A stretch of DNA of 64,000 nt from Bombilactobacillus thymidiniphilus (GTDB lineage: Bacteria; Bacillota; Bacilli; Lactobacillales; Lactobacillaceae). Positions 19,947-29,731 of the stretch are shown here, one piece after another. The position numbers and the translations under genes were made by a program. The first letter of the stretch is position 1, and every line of letters begins with the position of its first letter. The notes below the pieces were generated by a model. It did no database searches and was not told where the DNA came from. It saw only the letters and a list, made by a program, of their open reading frames with translations. The stretch covers positions 248,001 through 312,000 of the forward strand of contig NZ_CP093365.1 in the NCBI RefSeq assembly GCF_023380245.1, read 5' to 3'.

Positions 19947-20960
19947 GTTATTTTTTTTTGTCGTATCCCGCTTCACCAAGCTATAAGGTAAACGTACTTC
20001 CAATTCATCAACTATTTCCTTATTCATCAACTTAGTTAACATACGCATGGCTACTGCGCCAATGTCATATAATGGTTGCGCAACTGAAGTCATCTGTGGA
20101 CGTGTTACATCACACAAAATGGTGTTACTGCTTGTTATTATTTCAAAATCTTGAGGAATATTTTTACCAGCAGCCATAGCGGCGTTAACGATGCCGGCTG
20201 CTAATAAGTCATTGGTCACATAAGCCGCTGTCGCACCACTGTCATTGATCGCATCCCATACAGCAGCGCCTGCCTGTAAATTATAGACCGTTTCAAAAAC
20301 ATTATTGGATGAATAATTAATACCGCCCTGTTCTAAAGCTTGCTGATAGCCCTTTAAACGATAGTCGCCATTAATTGAATTCTTTAAATCACCTGTTACC
20401 ATAGCAATTTTTTGATTACCATTATCAATTAATAATTTCACTACGTCACGAGCTGCCGTCACATAGTCAATATTTACACTAGCAATTTGATTCTTATGAT
20501 CTACTGCGCCCGCGAAAACTACTGGCACTCGAGAATTAAGCATACTTTCATATAATTCATCTGAAACTTGCTCGCCCATATAAATGATGCCATCAACTTG
20601 CTTCGCTAACAAACTGTTAAACAACTGTTGCTCTTCATTTTTGCCATTATCAAAACTAGTCAATAAAATATTATACTTATACATTGACGCTACATCATCA
20701 ATCCCATCCGCTAAATTAGCATATAGCAGTTCAGTAATGCTGGGCATAATGACACCAATTGTTGTACTTTTCTTGCTAGCTAGTCCGCGTGCTACTGCAT
20801 TAGGACGATAATGCAACTTATCAATAACAGCCAATACTTTTTGCCGTGTAATCTCTTTGACATTATTATTACCATTCACGACCCGCGAAACAGTTGCCAT
20901 AGAAACACCTGCTTGTTTAGCAACATCAGTAATTGTAATTTCTTTTTCAGGTTGATCCAT
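19944..20960 (-). CDS. ccpA: Catabolite control protein A (LacI family)
   Basis: 338 residues from the ATG at 20960, which has GAGGT nine bases upstream; the upstream ATG at 20981 has no such site. The LacI-type helix-turn-helix is ITDVAKQAGVSMATVSRVVNG at residues 8-28, with the hinge RPNAVARGLA near residue 53. A periplasmic-binding-protein-like core follows (TTIGVIMPSI...). The N-terminal region and the divergent pepQ neighbour, a hallmark of lactobacilli, identify CcpA. With HPr-Ser-P it binds cre sites to repress or activate carbon genes. A cre-like sequence overlaps its likely -35 box, suggesting autoregulation. Confidence 0.92.
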   Translation of the reverse strand: MDQPEKEITITDVAKQAGVSMATVSRVVNGNNNVKEITRQKVLAVIDKLHYRPNAVARGLASKKSTTIGVIMPSITELLYANLADGIDDVASMYKYNILLTSFDNGKNEEQQLFNSLLAKQVDGIIYMGEQVSDELYESMLNSRVPVVFAGAVDHKNQIASVNIDYVTAARDVVKLLIDNGNQKIAMVTGDLKNSINGDYRLKGYQQALEQGGINYSSNNVFETVYNLQAGAAVWDAINDSGATAAYVTNDLLAAGIVNAAMAAGKNIPQDFEIITSSNTILCDVTRPQMTSVAQPLYDIGAVAMRMLTKLMNKEIVDELEVRLPYSLVKRDTTKKNN

Positions 20961-21017
20961 CCAAAATACCTCAATATTCATATTTTAAGTTTATCGTTTT
21001 CATACACTTTCATAGTT

Positions 21018-21069
21018 AATTTATCAAAAAGAATTCTTTTTTGCAAGCGCTTTAGATGCTAGTTAATAA
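21018..21069. promoter_or_regulatory. Divergent ccpA/pepQ promoter region with a cre-like operator
   Basis: The cre-like sequence TGCAAGCGCTTTAG is at 21042-21055. For ccpA (minus strand), -35 TTGCAA (21041-21046), 17-bp spacer and -10 TAAATT (21018-21023) fit, so the operator overlaps the -35. For pepQ (plus), the palindromic TTGCAA may serve as -35 with TAATAA at 21064-21069; a better TATAAT at 21077-21082 lacks a good -35. The cre assignment rests on the match to the TGWNANCGNTNNCA consensus, with the last two positions divergent. Confidence 0.65.
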
Positions 21070-21113
21070 AAAGTGCTATAATTCTTACTATATTATATAG
21101 GAGGCTATCACGA

Positions 21114-22217
21114 ATGAATCATTTACAGAGTTTACAAAAGTGGCTTGCAGATTCTAACTACGATGTAGCTTACATTAGCAATCCAACTGACATTTTATAT
21201 TTTACTGGTTTTCATAGTGATCCAGAAGAACGCGTTCTAGCATTATTTGCTTTTCCAGAAGCAGAACCTTTCTTATTTACACCACAATTAGAAGTGGAGG
21301 CTTCCAAAAAAGCAGGTTGGCAACAAGATGTTTACGGTTATTTAGATCACGAAGATCCTTTCCAAATTATTGCAGAACATATTAATGAAAGAACTAAGAA
21401 AACGAATCACTGGGCAATTGAAAAAGCTGATCTACCTTACGCACGCTATGAAGCAGTTCAACAAAAGTTTCCTAATGCCCAATTTACAGGGGATGCTTCT
21501 GAATTTTTGGATCATTTAAAATTAATTAAATCACCAGCTGAAATTAAACTAATGAAGGAAGCTGGGCAACAGGCTGATTATGCCTTTAAATTAGGTTTTG
21601 AGGCTTTATCCACCAAATTAACTGAACAGCAAGTGGTTGCTGAAATCGAATATGGTTTAATGAAACAAGGCGTCATGCATACTAGTTTTGACACGATCGT
21701 CCAATCCGGTGAAAATGCTGCTAATCCGCATGGCGTACCAGAAAAGAAATCTATTAAAGCCAATTCACTTGCCTTATTTGATTTGGGAACTGTTAATCAA
21801 GGTTACATGAGTGACGCTTCAAGAACAGTGGCTTTTGGTGAACCAACTGCTAAACAAAAAGAAATTTACAACGTTTGTTTACAAGCACAACTTAGTGCAA
21901 TGGACGCTGCTAAACCGGGCATTACCGCTGAAGAATTAGATGCTGTTGCTCGAAAAGTTATTACAGATGCCGGCTATGGTGAATATTTCATTCATCGACT
22001 AGGACACGGCATTGGCACATCAACACATGAATTTCCTTCCATTATGCAAGGAAATTCAATGGAATTACAACCAGGAATGTGTTTCTCCATCGAACCAGGT
22101 ATTTATATTCCCGGTGTTGCTGGCGTGCGAATTGAAGACTGTCTTTACCTAACCGAAAATGGTAACGAACCATTTACCCACACTACTAAAGAACTACAAA
22201 TTATTCCTGTTAAGTAA
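21114..22217 (+). CDS. pepQ: Xaa-Pro dipeptidase (M24B family)
   Basis: 367 residues; ATG after TAGGAGG. An N-terminal creatinase-like domain (residues 1-125) is followed by the pita-bread catalytic domain. The five metal ligands can be seen: two aspartates in FDLGTVNQGYMSDASRT, a histidine in LGHGIGTSTHE, a glutamate in SIEPGIYIPG and one in VRIEDCLY. It hydrolyses Xaa-Pro dipeptides in the cytosol, an activity needed for use of proline-rich peptides. Divergent to ccpA, with a shared intergenic region carrying a cre-like site, so catabolite control of pepQ is plausible. Confidence 0.95.
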   Translation: MNHLQSLQKWLADSNYDVAYISNPTDILYFTGFHSDPEERVLALFAFPEAEPFLFTPQLEVEASKKAGWQQDVYGYLDHEDPFQIIAEHINERTKKTNHWAIEKADLPYARYEAVQQKFPNAQFTGDASEFLDHLKLIKSPAEIKLMKEAGQQADYAFKLGFEALSTKLTEQQVVAEIEYGLMKQGVMHTSFDTIVQSGENAANPHGVPEKKSIKANSLALFDLGTVNQGYMSDASRTVAFGEPTAKQKEIYNVCLQAQLSAMDAAKPGITAEELDAVARKVITDAGYGEYFIHRLGHGIGTSTHEFPSIMQGNSMELQPGMCFSIEPGIYIPGVAGVRIEDCLYLTENGNEPFTHTTKELQIIPVK

Positions 22218-22221
22218 AAAA

Positions 22222-22289
22222 TAAAAGCGTTAACTCTACTTTAATCTACACTCAATTGTGCTGATTAATTGAAGAGTTGACGCTTTTTT
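22222..22289. terminator. Bidirectional terminator, pepQ / small envelope genes
   Basis: A long hairpin: AAAAGCGTTAACTCT pairs with AGAGTTGACGCTTTT, with a 35-base apical region that may fold further. T-rich ends on both strands; it lies between convergent genes. Confidence 0.75.
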
Positions 22290-22294
22290 ATTGC

Positions 22295-22579
22295 TTAATC
22301 TGCTTGGTCCATAATAACTTGACTTTCATCTAAGTGAATGTCATCAAAATCAGTTTCGACTTGCGCCACATTTTCTTGATCCAACACATTTTGTAATTGA
22401 TCAGTATTCGTCTGAAACTTTTTTTGAGCTAAAAATTTAGTATCGCTAGACACTTTAGTCAACTTATCGACAACAAAGTCTAATAACTCTTCTTTATTAA
22501 AAGTTGCGCTTTTTTTTGCTATCCAAACGGTGGCACTAGCACCAATAGCTGCACCTAAAACAAACTTAAACTTCGACAT
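22295..22579 (-). CDS. Small membrane-anchored protein, YtxH-like
   Basis: 94 residues from the ATG at 22579 (GGAG six bases upstream). An N-terminal membrane segment (FVLGAAIGASATVWIA) is followed by a charged, helical and finally acidic region (TDFDDIHLDES, VIMDQAD). The Gly/Ala-rich anchor and helical tail resemble YtxH-type general stress proteins, but similarity is low and the assignment is tentative. It is 15 bp downstream of the DUF948 gene, a pair often found next to pepQ in lactobacilli. Confidence 0.6.
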   Translation of the reverse strand: MSKFKFVLGAAIGASATVWIAKKSATFNKEELLDFVVDKLTKVSSDTKFLAQKKFQTNTDQLQNVLDQENVAQVETDFDDIHLDESQVIMDQAD

Positions 22580-22594
22580 AATAATCTCCAATAC

Positions 22595-22990
22595 TTACTT
22601 TTTACGATAAATCTTCCAAGCTATTTTAGCTAAACGACCAGCAGCAACTGGCGAAAACTTATGAGCATGTTTTTTGGCATCTGACTTATCAGTAGCATTT
22701 TCTAAAGTTGTACCCACATTTTCTAAAGTATTGAAAAAGGGATCTAATTTAGCTACTTTGCCATTCACATCAGTCATTAAAGTATTAACTTTAGCCGTTA
22801 ATTCATCACCTTGATGCGCGATTTGATCCATATCAATAGTTAATGTTTTGACAGTTTTTGTTGTTTCTTCTACTGTTGCTTGCAAATTTTTTAAGAGCTT
22901 CGCTAGTTGCACCAACATCATTCCTAAAAAAATCACCAATCCAACAAATGCCAGTGCCGCGATCAAACCCGCAATCTGTCCTAATGTCAT
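22595..22990 (-). CDS. DUF948 family protein, membrane-anchored coiled coil
   Basis: 131 residues; ATG preceded by AGGAGGATAA. One N-terminal membrane helix (IAGLIAALAFVGLVIFLGMMLVQLA), then a helical coiled-coil region (NLQATVEETTKTVKTLTIDMDQIAHQ) and a basic C-terminus (RLAKIAWKIYRKK). This is the layout of DUF948 proteins, related to general stress proteins such as YtxG. Function unknown; an envelope stress role is inferred from the family and from the YtxH-like partner downstream. Confidence 0.75.
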   Translation of the reverse strand: MTLGQIAGLIAALAFVGLVIFLGMMLVQLAKLLKNLQATVEETTKTVKTLTIDMDQIAHQGDELTAKVNTLMTDVNGKVAKLDPFFNTLENVGTTLENATDKSDAKKHAHKFSPVAAGRLAKIAWKIYRKK

Positions 22991-23097
22991 AATTTATCCT
23001 CCTAATTTATTCATCCAATAAATTTTATCACCAATCCATGACAACAGCAATTTTACGGGTTATACTTTAAAATAGTTTATTAAGGAAGTGAATATTA

Positions 23098-24003
23098 GTG
23101 AATAATATTTTAAGTAAGTACAATCAGGTCACTAACAACAATCAAACTAATCAACCAACTAAAAACCCACAATTATTGTGGGAACAAATGAGCACACCTC
23201 AGTTTTGGATTAATTTAATCAACACCGTTGTCAGCGATTTAATCAAAATTATTTTATTATCACTCCTCTTTTGGATTTTATACCGCTTTGGCAAACGCGT
23301 TGTGCATAAAGTCAGTCATAATTTAAGATCTAAGCAAACTAGTTCAAACCGCTCGCGTACTATCGCCACACTAACGCAAAATATTTACTTTTACTTTTTG
23401 GCATTTATTTACATTTATTGCGTTTTAGCTATCTTAGGTGCTCCCGTAGGAACCTTAATTACTGGTGCTGGCATCTTTAGTTTAGCTTTAGGGCTTGGCG
23501 CACAAGGATTTGTTAGTGATGTTGTTACTGGTTTTTTTATTTTAGCTGAACAACAATTTGATGTGGGCGATTCAGTAAAAGTCAGTGACGTTTCTGGAAC
23601 TGTCACCTACATTGGTTTGCGTACTACCCAAATTCGCAGTGGCGATGGTACTTTGAATTACGTGCCTAATCGTAATATTACTGTTGTCCAAAATCTTTCG
23701 CGTGGTAACATGACTACGATTATTGAATTACAATTATTTCCCAAAACCGATATCAAAAAAGTTACGCAAGTATTAAGTCAAGTCAACCAAAAATTGACAC
23801 CAGACGATCCTGATCTTATAACTGCTCCCCGCTTATTAGGTCCAACGGAAGTTAATAATGGTCTTTTAACTTATCAAATCCAAATCGATACCAAGAATGG
23901 TGCACAGCTAATAGTTAAAAGAAAATTTTTAGAAGCTTATTTGCTAGCTTTGCAAAAAGCCAACATTCCATTACCTGAAAACAAATTAGACTTAAATAAA
24001 TAA
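23098..24003 (+). CDS. Small-conductance mechanosensitive channel (MscS family)
   Basis: 301 residues from a GTG start with GGAAGTGAATATTA before it. Three membrane segments (about residues 40-60, 88-110 and 115-140), the last being the pore helix with the MscS pattern LGLGAQGFVSDVVTGFFI. The beta domain follows (FDVGDSVKVSDVSGTVTYIGLRTTQIR), then a C-terminal alpha/beta part. It opens on membrane tension to release solutes on osmotic downshock. The shape is that of the YkuT type of Firmicutes. It is monocistronic and ends in a terminator shared with rdgB. Confidence 0.9.
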   Translation: MNNILSKYNQVTNNNQTNQPTKNPQLLWEQMSTPQFWINLINTVVSDLIKIILLSLLFWILYRFGKRVVHKVSHNLRSKQTSSNRSRTIATLTQNIYFYFLAFIYIYCVLAILGAPVGTLITGAGIFSLALGLGAQGFVSDVVTGFFILAEQQFDVGDSVKVSDVSGTVTYIGLRTTQIRSGDGTLNYVPNRNITVVQNLSRGNMTTIIELQLFPKTDIKKVTQVLSQVNQKLTPDDPDLITAPRLLGPTEVNNGLLTYQIQIDTKNGAQLIVKRKFLEAYLLALQKANIPLPENKLDLNK

Positions 24004-24031
24004 AAACGCGCTAACTAGCGCGTTTTTATTT
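24000..24031. terminator. Bidirectional terminator between mscS and rdgB
   Basis: AAAAACGCGCTA and TAGCGCGTTTTT form a compact GC-rich stem around two to four bases, with T-runs on both strands. Confidence 0.88.
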
Positions 24032-24610
24032 GTTATATTCTTCGACAAATTGTCGCAAGGCACTTCCCCGATGACTAATCTTATTTTTATCTGCTAGTGA
24101 GAGCTCTGCCAAAGTTTTATGCAAAGTAGGCACATAAAACAAAGAATCATAGCCAAATCCATCGTGTCCTTGTGGCACTAGAGATATTAGCCCCTCAAGC
24201 TTACCAGTAACTACAATTTCTTGGTCTTTTAAAGGATCCAAATAAACCATAGTCGTACTAAAATGAGCTGTTCGTTTTTCCAGTGGCACCCCACCCAGTT
24301 CAGCAAGTAACTTAGCATTATTGGCTGCATCATCATGATCACCCGCATACCGCGCTGAACGTACCCCAGGTTGCCCATGTAAATAATCAACACTCAAACC
24401 AGAATCATCAGCAAGCGTCGGTATTTGTAAAAAATCGATCGCAGATTGTGCCTTTAAACGAGCATTTTCCGCAAATGTTGTACCAGTTTCCGCGATTTCT
24501 GCAAAATTAGGATAATCCAACAAACTTTCCACTTGGACATCATTACCTAAAAGCGTCTTAATTTCAGATAATTTATTGGCATTCTTGGTGGCAATTAGTA
24601 ATTGCTTCAT
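24026..24610 (-). CDS. rdgB: XTP/dITP diphosphatase (RdgB/HAM1)
   Basis: 194 residues from the ATG at 24610, which overlaps the murI stop by four bases (ATGA). Family motifs: IATKNANKLSEIK at residues 5-17, LADDSGLSVD near residue 68, FGYDSLFYVP near 150 and SHRGSALRQF near the C-terminus. It hydrolyses dITP and XTP to monophosphates, keeping deaminated purines out of DNA. The murI-rdgB pairing is usual in lactobacilli. A longer frame upstream runs into murI and is not used. Confidence 0.95.
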   Translation of the reverse strand: MKQLLIATKNANKLSEIKTLLGNDVQVESLLDYPNFAEIAETGTTFAENARLKAQSAIDFLQIPTLADDSGLSVDYLHGQPGVRSARYAGDHDDAANNAKLLAELGGVPLEKRTAHFSTTMVYLDPLKDQEIVVTGKLEGLISLVPQGHDGFGYDSLFYVPTLHKTLAELSLADKNKISHRGSALRQFVEEYNK

Positions 24611-25428
24611 AAAATCGGCTCCTTGACATCCAGCTGCACAGATTGAATTTTGCCCGTTGATATCGGTAACCAATCCTTGGTAATCGTAGTAAATTGCTGA
24701 GCATTACCTGTAGTATAAAATTCATACTGTGCTTTTAGATTAGTTGTATTTAACAAATTATTAGTTAGTAGATGCTGCTTGATAGTTGCCACTGTTTCTT
24801 TACCAGCATCAACCAAGCACACATCAGAACCCACTGCTTGTTGAATTAGCGGATATAACAAAGGATAATGCGTGCATCCTAAAATCAACGTATCAATATC
24901 AGTTTGCTGAAGTATGGGCTGCAAATCATGCCAAATAGTTTGGCGAGCTTTCTGAGAATGATATTGCCCATTTTCCACTAGTGGCACAAAATGTGGTGTT
25001 GCCAATTCAAAAACTGTTACGTTCGGTGTAAGCAACTGAATTTGTTCAGCATAAGCATGTTGATTGACTGTAGCTTGGGTCGCAATAACTGCGACTTTCT
25101 TACTTTTAGTTTGCTTAATTGCTGCATCGCTCCCGGATGCGATCACTCCGATAATTGGTACAGAAACTTGTTGTTGAATGATTGGTAATGCCACCGCAGT
25201 AGCAGTATTACAGGCAAAAACAATCATTTTAACATTTTTAGTTAGTAAAAAAGCTACTAATTGCTGTACAAAAGCAATTATTTGGGCAGGCGTCTTTTCA
25301 CCATAAGGCAAATGTGCCTCGTCCCCGATAAAAATTACATCTTCGTGAGGAAGTTGTTGCAACACTTCTTTGACAACTGTTAAACCACCCACCCCCGAAT
25401 CCAAAAAACCTATGGGACGTTTGTCCAT
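24607..25428 (-). CDS. murI: Glutamate racemase
   Basis: 273 residues from the ATG at 25428; an in-frame ATG at 25440 is possible but less well placed. Motifs: IGFLDSGVGGLTV at the N-terminus, then VFACNTATAVALP (first catalytic cysteine near residue 75) and LGCTHYPLLYP (second cysteine near residue 185). It makes D-glutamate for peptidoglycan. It follows dltD by 38 bp, so wall-charge and wall-precursor genes may share a transcript. Confidence 0.95.
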   Translation of the reverse strand: MDKRPIGFLDSGVGGLTVVKEVLQQLPHEDVIFIGDEAHLPYGEKTPAQIIAFVQQLVAFLLTKNVKMIVFACNTATAVALPIIQQQVSVPIIGVIASGSDAAIKQTKSKKVAVIATQATVNQHAYAEQIQLLTPNVTVFELATPHFVPLVENGQYHSQKARQTIWHDLQPILQQTDIDTLILGCTHYPLLYPLIQQAVGSDVCLVDAGKETVATIKQHLLTNNLLNTTNLKAQYEFYTTGNAQQFTTITKDWLPISTGKIQSVQLDVKEPIL

Positions 25429-25466
25429 GAATATCACCATCTTCTCTGTTAAAAAACGTTGAGTAA

Positions 25467-26744
25467 TTATTTACTCAACGTAGGAATTGTCTGTGGATTG
25501 CGATTACACCAAGCACTTTTATAAAAGTAATCATTCAGACGATAATGTGGTTGTGCAATTTTCTGTTCTGAAAAGCGACTAATTGAGCGATCTGTCGCTA
25601 CCCAACCTTGCCATCCCAAATGAATCGTATCTTCCATAAAGTAAGGCACATCGCCTTGTTTATGAAAATCGGCAATTTGATTGAATCCTTGGGAACGCAA
25701 TTGATAAGTTATTTTTTGATTGAAATTGTCTAACATTGATTGACGCAAGCCGGTATAAGCCATCCATTGCGAATTCACCGGTGGAATAATAAATAGTGGC
25801 TTAACATTATGCTGCTTAAACACTTGCAATAGCAATTGAAAATCAGCATACTCTGGTCCGTATTCATAAGACTTACCTACTTGTCTACCTTTTAAGGAAC
25901 CAACAGAATGCTTTAATTGATGGTCAAAAAAATGATCATCAATACGAAAATCATTATTTGTACTATGCTCTTTACCCAGCGTAGTTGCCATGGTCTGCAA
26001 TTTTTGATAATCGTATTTGGCAGGTAGCACTTTTTCCTGTGCTACAATTTCTGAACGCCGATCAGGTAAAAACAATGACGAAAATAATTGGTCTTGATGT
26101 TCTGCATTAGGCCGGGATACTTTATCTAAAAATAACTTTTGAGTAGTACTCAAAGACTGGTACTTTTTGATATTTTCCAGATCCAATTTAATGTTATTAT
26201 CAGCTGATCCAGATGGCATCGCCAATAACCGACTGGCAGCATATCTGGAAGCCATCGAATTAGCATTAGCATGGCGTAAAAAGTAAATCGCCTGTTGTTT
26301 AGAATAGTAATGATCAAACATAGCAGGTTTAACACCTTTTTGATCAAACCATTGCGGTGACAAAATAACCACTACCTTTTTATTATCTAAGTCATTACCT
26401 AGGGCTTGTAATGAAAAAAAGTGCGTCAAAGATTGCGTGCCAGGAGATCCCAACAAAAATGGCTGATAACCGCGTTGGTATTTTTGCGTCAAAACTGACG
26501 GATGAAAATTATCAAAGCGAGATAACTCTGAAGAACCAATTACTAAAGTATAGCCATCATCAAGTGCTTGTTTCTTAATTTGATTGCCACGTAAAATATT
26601 GGGTGATAGCGAAGTAGCTGCTTTTTGCACGGTCATAGAACTTGGAGCAGTTAACCTCAAAGGTCCATATAAGACCACAATTGCCAGTATTGCAGCAGTT
26701 AAAGCTGGTGCTAACACTGCCAACAATTTTTTGAAATTAAGCAT
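25467..26744 (-). CDS. dltD: D-alanyl transfer protein DltD
   Basis: 425 residues. An N-terminal membrane anchor ([21 protein letters not shown]) holds an extracellular SGNH-hydrolase-like domain: [16 protein letters not shown] with the nucleophilic serine near residue 72, and [10 protein letters not shown] with the Asp-His pair near residue 375. DltD takes part in the final transfer of D-alanine to lipoteichoic acid outside the cell. It overlaps dltC by eight bases (ATGCTTAA), the same overlap sequence as between dltA and dltB. Confidence 0.95.
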   Translation of the reverse strand: MLNFKKLLAVLAPALTAAILAIVVLYGPLRLTAPSSMTVQKAATSLSPNILRGNQIKKQALDDGYTLVIGSSELSRFDNFHPSVLTQKYQRGYQPFLLGSPGTQSLTHFFSLQALGNDLDNKKVVVILSPQWFDQKGVKPAMFDHYYSKQQAIYFLRHANANSMASRYAASRLLAMPSGSADNNIKLDLENIKKYQSLSTTQKLFLDKVSRPNAEHQDQLFSSLFLPDRRSEIVAQEKVLPAKYDYQKLQTMATTLGKEHSTNNDFRIDDHFFDHQLKHSVGSLKGRQVGKSYEYGPEYADFQLLLQVFKQHNVKPLFIIPPVNSQWMAYTGLRQSMLDNFNQKITYQLRSQGFNQIADFHKQGDVPYFMEDTIHLGWQGWVATDRSISRFSEQKIAQPHYRLNDYFYKSAWCNRNPQTIPTLSK

Positions 26745-26979
26745 TACGTAAATGATCCACTTGGGTAATTATTTTATTCGGTGTATCCCATTCTGTGCGC
26801 TCTAATTCTGATACTGGCACATCAATATCCAACTGTTGTTGTAATTCTAATAATAATTGAACTGTTGCCATTGAATCTAACAAACCACTATCAAATAATG
26901 ACTCATCTAAATTATTCTGAATAGTAGTGTCGCCGGTTAAATCAGCCAAAATATTTAAAACTGTTTCTTTTGTGTCCAT
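26737..26979 (-). CDS. dltC: D-alanyl carrier protein DltC
   Basis: 80 residues; ATG after AGGAGAGATAATT. An acyl-carrier-protein fold with the phosphopantetheine serine S36 in [11 protein letters not shown]. It accepts D-alanine from DltA as a thioester and delivers it to DltB. It is highly acidic, as expected. Confidence 0.95.
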   Translation of the reverse strand: MDTKETVLNILADLTGDTTIQNNLDESLFDSGLLDSMATVQLLLELQQQLDIDVPVSELERTEWDTPNKIITQVDHLRNA

Positions 26980-26990
26980 AATTATCTCTC

Positions 26991-28211
26991 CTATTTAAAC
27001 CATAATGTATCTAAAAAACCTGAAAAAATCAAAAAACTAAAGCAAACAATATTAAAAGTTAAAAAAATCGCCGACAATTTTGTAAACCGATTACTTGGCA
27101 AGTACTTTTGGTGCTTCTTTTTAAAGCGCAACCAAGCGTCATTGCCAATCATTAGTCCAGCATGAAGCAAACCATAAATAATGTAATACCAATATTCACC
27201 ATGCCATAGTCCCATCAATAAGAATAACAATAAATAACCAAGATTAGCTATTGTTATTCTACTTTTAAATAACTTTTTTTTCAGCGCCCAAAATACAAAA
27301 CGCATATAAACATAGTCGCGGAACCAAAAAGATAGCGTCATATGCCAACGATTCCAAAAATCTTTAATATTTTGGGAAATAAATGGTAAATTAAAATTCA
27401 TTGGCGTTTTAATTCCCATCAAATAGCTAGTTCCTACAGCAAATAAACTATAACCAGCAAAATCAAAGAATAAATACATACTATAGCAATACATCACGCC
27501 TACTAATGCCAACGAAATGCCAAAAGGATGATTATGACGTTGTGCCATAGCCATTTGCTCTAATTCAGGCAACCATAAAGTACCAAATAAATAACCTAAA
27601 ATAAACTTATATAGTAAACCAAGAAAGATATAATGTACACCTTGTCCAATCAGCCCAATATAAGAACTTTGGTCAGGAACATTGTCATAATCTTTAATAA
27701 AACGCCGATAACGATCAATTGGACCAGAAGAAATGGTCGGGAAAAATAACAGAAATTGCAAAAATTTGATGAAACTAAATTCTTTAATAGCACCATCTCT
27801 GATCTCTATAATCATCCCCACAGTTTTAAACGTCAAATAACTAATTCCTAAAAAGGCGATAATCGAATCTTTACCATTAGCCAACAATGGTGTCAATTTG
27901 ACAACAACCAATTGCAAAATTGATAACCCAATAGCAACTGCAAAGATCCAAAAATTATTGTTAAACCGCTTATTGGTTCGATAATGAAAATAAATTTTAA
28001 CGATCAATGCTTGAGTAATTGTATAACCAATTAACGCAAAACCCTGTATTGTTTTATCCGCATCAAAAATCAAAAAAATAAAAAGTAATGAAATTAAACT
28101 CTCATACCAACGCCAACGATGTCCGTTATATAAACCAATAACCAACGGAATAAAAGCTAACAATAAAAGTAAAAAATATTGTGGATTTTGATACGGCTGA
28201 ATGTTAAGCAT
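26991..28211 (-). CDS. dltB: D-alanyl transfer membrane protein DltB (MBOAT family)
   Basis: 406 residues with about eleven membrane segments. The MBOAT signature includes [20 protein letters not shown], and the catalytic histidine lies in [12 protein letters not shown]. It passes D-alanine from DltC across the membrane toward lipoteichoic acid. The start overlaps the end of dltA by eight bases (ATGCTTAA), and a GAGGT site lies inside the dltA end. Confidence 0.95.
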   Translation of the reverse strand: MLNIQPYQNPQYFLLLLLAFIPLVIGLYNGHRWRWYESLISLLFIFLIFDADKTIQGFALIGYTITQALIVKIYFHYRTNKRFNNNFWIFAVAIGLSILQLVVVKLTPLLANGKDSIIAFLGISYLTFKTVGMIIEIRDGAIKEFSFIKFLQFLLFFPTISSGPIDRYRRFIKDYDNVPDQSSYIGLIGQGVHYIFLGLLYKFILGYLFGTLWLPELEQMAMAQRHNHPFGISLALVGVMYCYSMYLFFDFAGYSLFAVGTSYLMGIKTPMNFNLPFISQNIKDFWNRWHMTLSFWFRDYVYMRFVFWALKKKLFKSRITIANLGYLLLFLLMGLWHGEYWYYIIYGLLHAGLMIGNDAWLRFKKKHQKYLPSNRFTKLSAIFLTFNIVCFSFLIFSGFLDTLWFK

Positions 28212-29715
28212 GTCGATTTACCTCAGCCATTAAAGTCTTACGATCAATCTTACCATTGGCTGTTTTGGGTAAGCTAGTACGTACTTCGATTCGCTGAGGA
28301 ATCATATAATCCATCACATTAGCAGCTAATAATTTTTTCAAAGCTGTATTGGGGTCAGTCAAAGGTTGGTTTAAAACTACATAAGAAATTAACTGCGTCA
28401 CTTTGTGATTTGTATCATAACGCGGAACAGTAATTGCTTGATCAATTGGTGCCAAACTGACCAAATTTTGATCAATATCTTCTAACTCAATACGGTAACC
28501 GTGTAATTTAACTTGAAAATCAGTTCGTCCCCGATAAAAAATATTACCATCGGCACTAATTTTCCCTAAATCACCAGTACGATAAGCTTGTTGTTCATCT
28601 TGCTTAAAGAAAACCTGTTGTGTTTTCGCGGAATTATTTAAGTATCCTTTAGAAACACTGGGACCACTAATGAGTAATTCGCCCGCGCAACTAGGTGTTC
28701 CATGCTCATCAACTGCCGTAATATTAGTATCGCCTTTCGCAAAACCAATTGGCAATCGCGAATAATTAGCAACGATCGTAGGTGTAATTTCAATAGCTGT
28801 AACCGCCACACAAGCTTCAGTTGGCCCATAAGTGTTAAAAATACGAGCCTCTGGAAAGCGCTGTAATAAAGTTTTAGCTGTGCTATTCGTCAATTCTTCT
28901 CCACAAAATAAGAAATGACAAAGATTAGGATAATTAGCTTGCTGAAAATTCTTATCCAATAAGCATAGTTCCACAAAAGAAGGCGTCGATACCCATTCTT
29001 GTAAATCTAAAGTAGACAAAACTTTAAATAATTGGGCAAAATTCTCAGTAATATCTTGTCCAATCGCTTTAAGCTGGCCACCTAAAGCTAAAGTCGGATA
29101 TAAATCCATGACAGATAAATCAAAAGAATAAGGAGCCTGTGATAAACAACTAACATGCTCAGGTAAATCAAAATCATTCAACATCCAATTAACATAGCTT
29201 AATAAATTGTTATGGCTAATTTGGACACCTTTAGGCACTCCAGTAGTCCCGGAAGTGAAAATAATATAAAAATTCTGATCACCTTGCACACTTTGTGTAC
29301 TATCTAAAGCAGTAGCTTGGTAAAAGGTAGCTTGTTGTAATTCAGTAGGAGATAAAACCTTTGTTTGAACTGTAAAAGCCAATTCTTGAATCGCCAAAAT
29401 CATGGCCGGTTGAGCAATTTCTTCAATCTGCAAAACCCGTTCGTTAGGTGAGTGAACATCAACGGGAATATAAGCATGCCCAGCTTTTACTGCTGCTAAC
29501 ATAGTTACTACTGTCATGAAACTTTGATCACTATAAATCATGATCGGTGCTTTTGTTTGCAAATTTAATGTCTGTAAATAAGCCGCTAATTGATTACTCT
29601 TTTGGTATAGCTCATTGTATGAATGTTGCCCAGCTTCATCTTGATAACAACTGCTGGGATTATTGAGTGCTAAGGCATCAATATGCTCTAAAAGATTAGT
29701 TAACTTGTAATGCAA
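28204..29715 (-). CDS. dltA: D-alanine:D-alanyl carrier protein ligase DltA
   Basis: 503 residues from a TTG start preceded by AGGAAGGA. An adenylation enzyme with core motifs in order: IIFTSGTTGVPKGV (A3, about residue 150), NTYGPTE (A5, about 293), YRTGDLGKI (A7, about 380) and the lysine in KTANGKIDRK (A10, near the C-terminus). It activates D-alanine with ATP and loads it onto DltC in the cytosol. It follows dltX by 16 bp. Confidence 0.95.
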   Translation of the reverse strand: MHYKLTNLLEHIDALALNNPSSCYQDEAGQHSYNELYQKSNQLAAYLQTLNLQTKAPIMIYSDQSFMTVVTMLAAVKAGHAYIPVDVHSPNERVLQIEEIAQPAMILAIQELAFTVQTKVLSPTELQQATFYQATALDSTQSVQGDQNFYIIFTSGTTGVPKGVQISHNNLLSYVNWMLNDFDLPEHVSCLSQAPYSFDLSVMDLYPTLALGGQLKAIGQDITENFAQLFKVLSTLDLQEWVSTPSFVELCLLDKNFQQANYPNLCHFLFCGEELTNSTAKTLLQRFPEARIFNTYGPTEACVAVTAIEITPTIVANYSRLPIGFAKGDTNITAVDEHGTPSCAGELLISGPSVSKGYLNNSAKTQQVFFKQDEQQAYRTGDLGKISADGNIFYRGRTDFQVKLHGYRIELEDIDQNLVSLAPIDQAITVPRYDTNHKVTQLISYVVLNQPLTDPNTALKKLLAANVMDYMIPQRIEVRTSLPKTANGKIDRKTLMAEVNRHA

Positions 29716-29731
29716 AAGCAGGCATCCTTCC

